Shown: positions 7,849 to 8,222 of the stretch, in pieces
Numbering within the stretch: the stretch's first letter is position 1
How the letters are laid out: each line of letters begins with the position of its first letter
Assembly: GCF_001983105.1 (NCBI RefSeq)
Contig: NZ_MOMC01000104.1
Location: 9,479-17,700, forward strand
Direction: 5' to 3'
Origin: Pseudofrankia asymbiotica
GTDB taxonomy: Bacteria > Actinomycetota > Actinomycetes > Frankiales > Frankiaceae
Length of the DNA stretch: 8,222 nt
The notes under the pieces: model-generated
The model's input: the letters and a program-made list of their open reading frames with translations, nothing else
Told to the model about the DNA's origin: nothing
The model's database searches: none
Program-made: the position numbers and the translations under genes

Positions 7849-8222
7849 GTGATCCCATCGCAGTCCGGCCCTGACGCCGGTGGACCTTCCTCACCCCACG
7901 GCCCAGAGGGCCCCGGCGCTCAGGAGCCGGCTCCCGTCGAGATCGCTGTGAAGGCCGGGACCTGGCGCCTGCGCCTACGGCACAGCGACGGCACCGGACA
8001 GGCGCTATTCATCGCCGAACTGATCCTCAACCCGCCCGCCGGCGCCCGCCACCAGCCAGCCTGGTCGGCCAGCAGCACCGCCCTCGCCGAGCTGGAAGAG
8101 ACCCTCGGCTGGGTGATCCCACCGCCGATCAGGCAGACCCTGCGCAACGCGCGGTCCGAGGGCCCCTCCCAGGCCGACCCGCCCGGCAACCAGGTGTCTG
8201 ACACCGTCGCCCGCGCCCACCA
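7849..8222 (+). CDS. Partial gene, N-terminal domain shared with the 639-residue protein
   Basis: The frame opens at a GTG after AGGAGA and continues without a stop to the window edge, giving at least 124 residues; the 3' end is missing. Residues 1-29 are Pro/Gly-rich and probably flexible. Residues about 30-91 form a domain with VEIAVKAGTWRLRLRH, ALFIAEL (52-58), NPPAG (61-65), and LAELEETLGWVIP (79-91). The same order of motifs occurs near the N-terminus of the 639-residue product encoded at 3414-5333, so the two probably share a fold. The remainder (96-124) is polar. Function is unknown. The gene sits apart from the main operon, after a gap with palindromes, so it may have its own promoter. 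Codons end mostly in C or G, as expected for a real gene here. The opposite-strand frames over this stretch look like shadows. Confidence 0.75.
   Translation, partial: MIPSQSGPDAGGPSSPHGPEGPGAQEPAPVEIAVKAGTWRLRLRHSDGTGQALFIAELILNPPAGARHQPAWSASSTALAELEETLGWVIPPPIRQTLRNARSEGPSQADPPGNQVSDTVARAH

Overview
The window is very GC-rich DNA. Almost every codon in the good reading frames ends in G or C, GTG starts are frequent, and the proteins are rich in Ala, Arg, Pro and Thr. This points to a high-GC actinobacterium; a Frankia-like or related filamentous genus is my guess from style alone. All seven genes I accept lie on the + strand. The only clearly recognisable functions are a coupling protein for conjugative DNA transfer and an excisionase-type DNA-binding protein. 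I therefore read the window as part of an integrated conjugative element or a relative of one. No relaxase, VirB4-type ATPase, integrase or tRNA gene is visible here.

Layout. Positions 1-301 hold no convincing gene but carry several inverted repeats and one AT-rich palindrome, and may be a control region. From about 302 to 6655 runs a tightly coupled operon. It begins with a sigma-70-like regulator (302-1120), followed by a VirD4/TraG-type coupling protein with two membrane segments, Walker A and Walker B motifs and a long Ala/Arg-rich tail (1117-3417). Two large proteins of unknown function follow (3414-5333 and 5330-6655). Consecutive genes overlap by 4 bases at GTGA, GTGA and ATGA, so translation is probably coupled. 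A further unknown gene with a low-complexity tail starts 9 bases later (6665-7441). Then come an excisionase-like winged-HTH gene (7464-7700), a 148-base gap with two adjacent 13-bp palindromes, and a gene with a strong ribosome binding site that runs off the end of the window (7849 to beyond 8222).

How the genes may work together. The coupling protein would bring DNA to a type IV secretion channel. The sigma-like protein is placed to control the operon or to act with it. The HTH protein could control excision or transcription. The unknown proteins are related to one another in pieces: 3414-5333 shares an N-terminal domain with the truncated last gene and a C-terminal domain with 5330-6655. 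This small, modular, uncharacterised family tied to a coupling protein is the most interesting part of the window. A second large-scale signal is an inversion of strand composition and of synonymous codon choice between the G-rich first quarter and the C-rich second half, although all genes point the same way.
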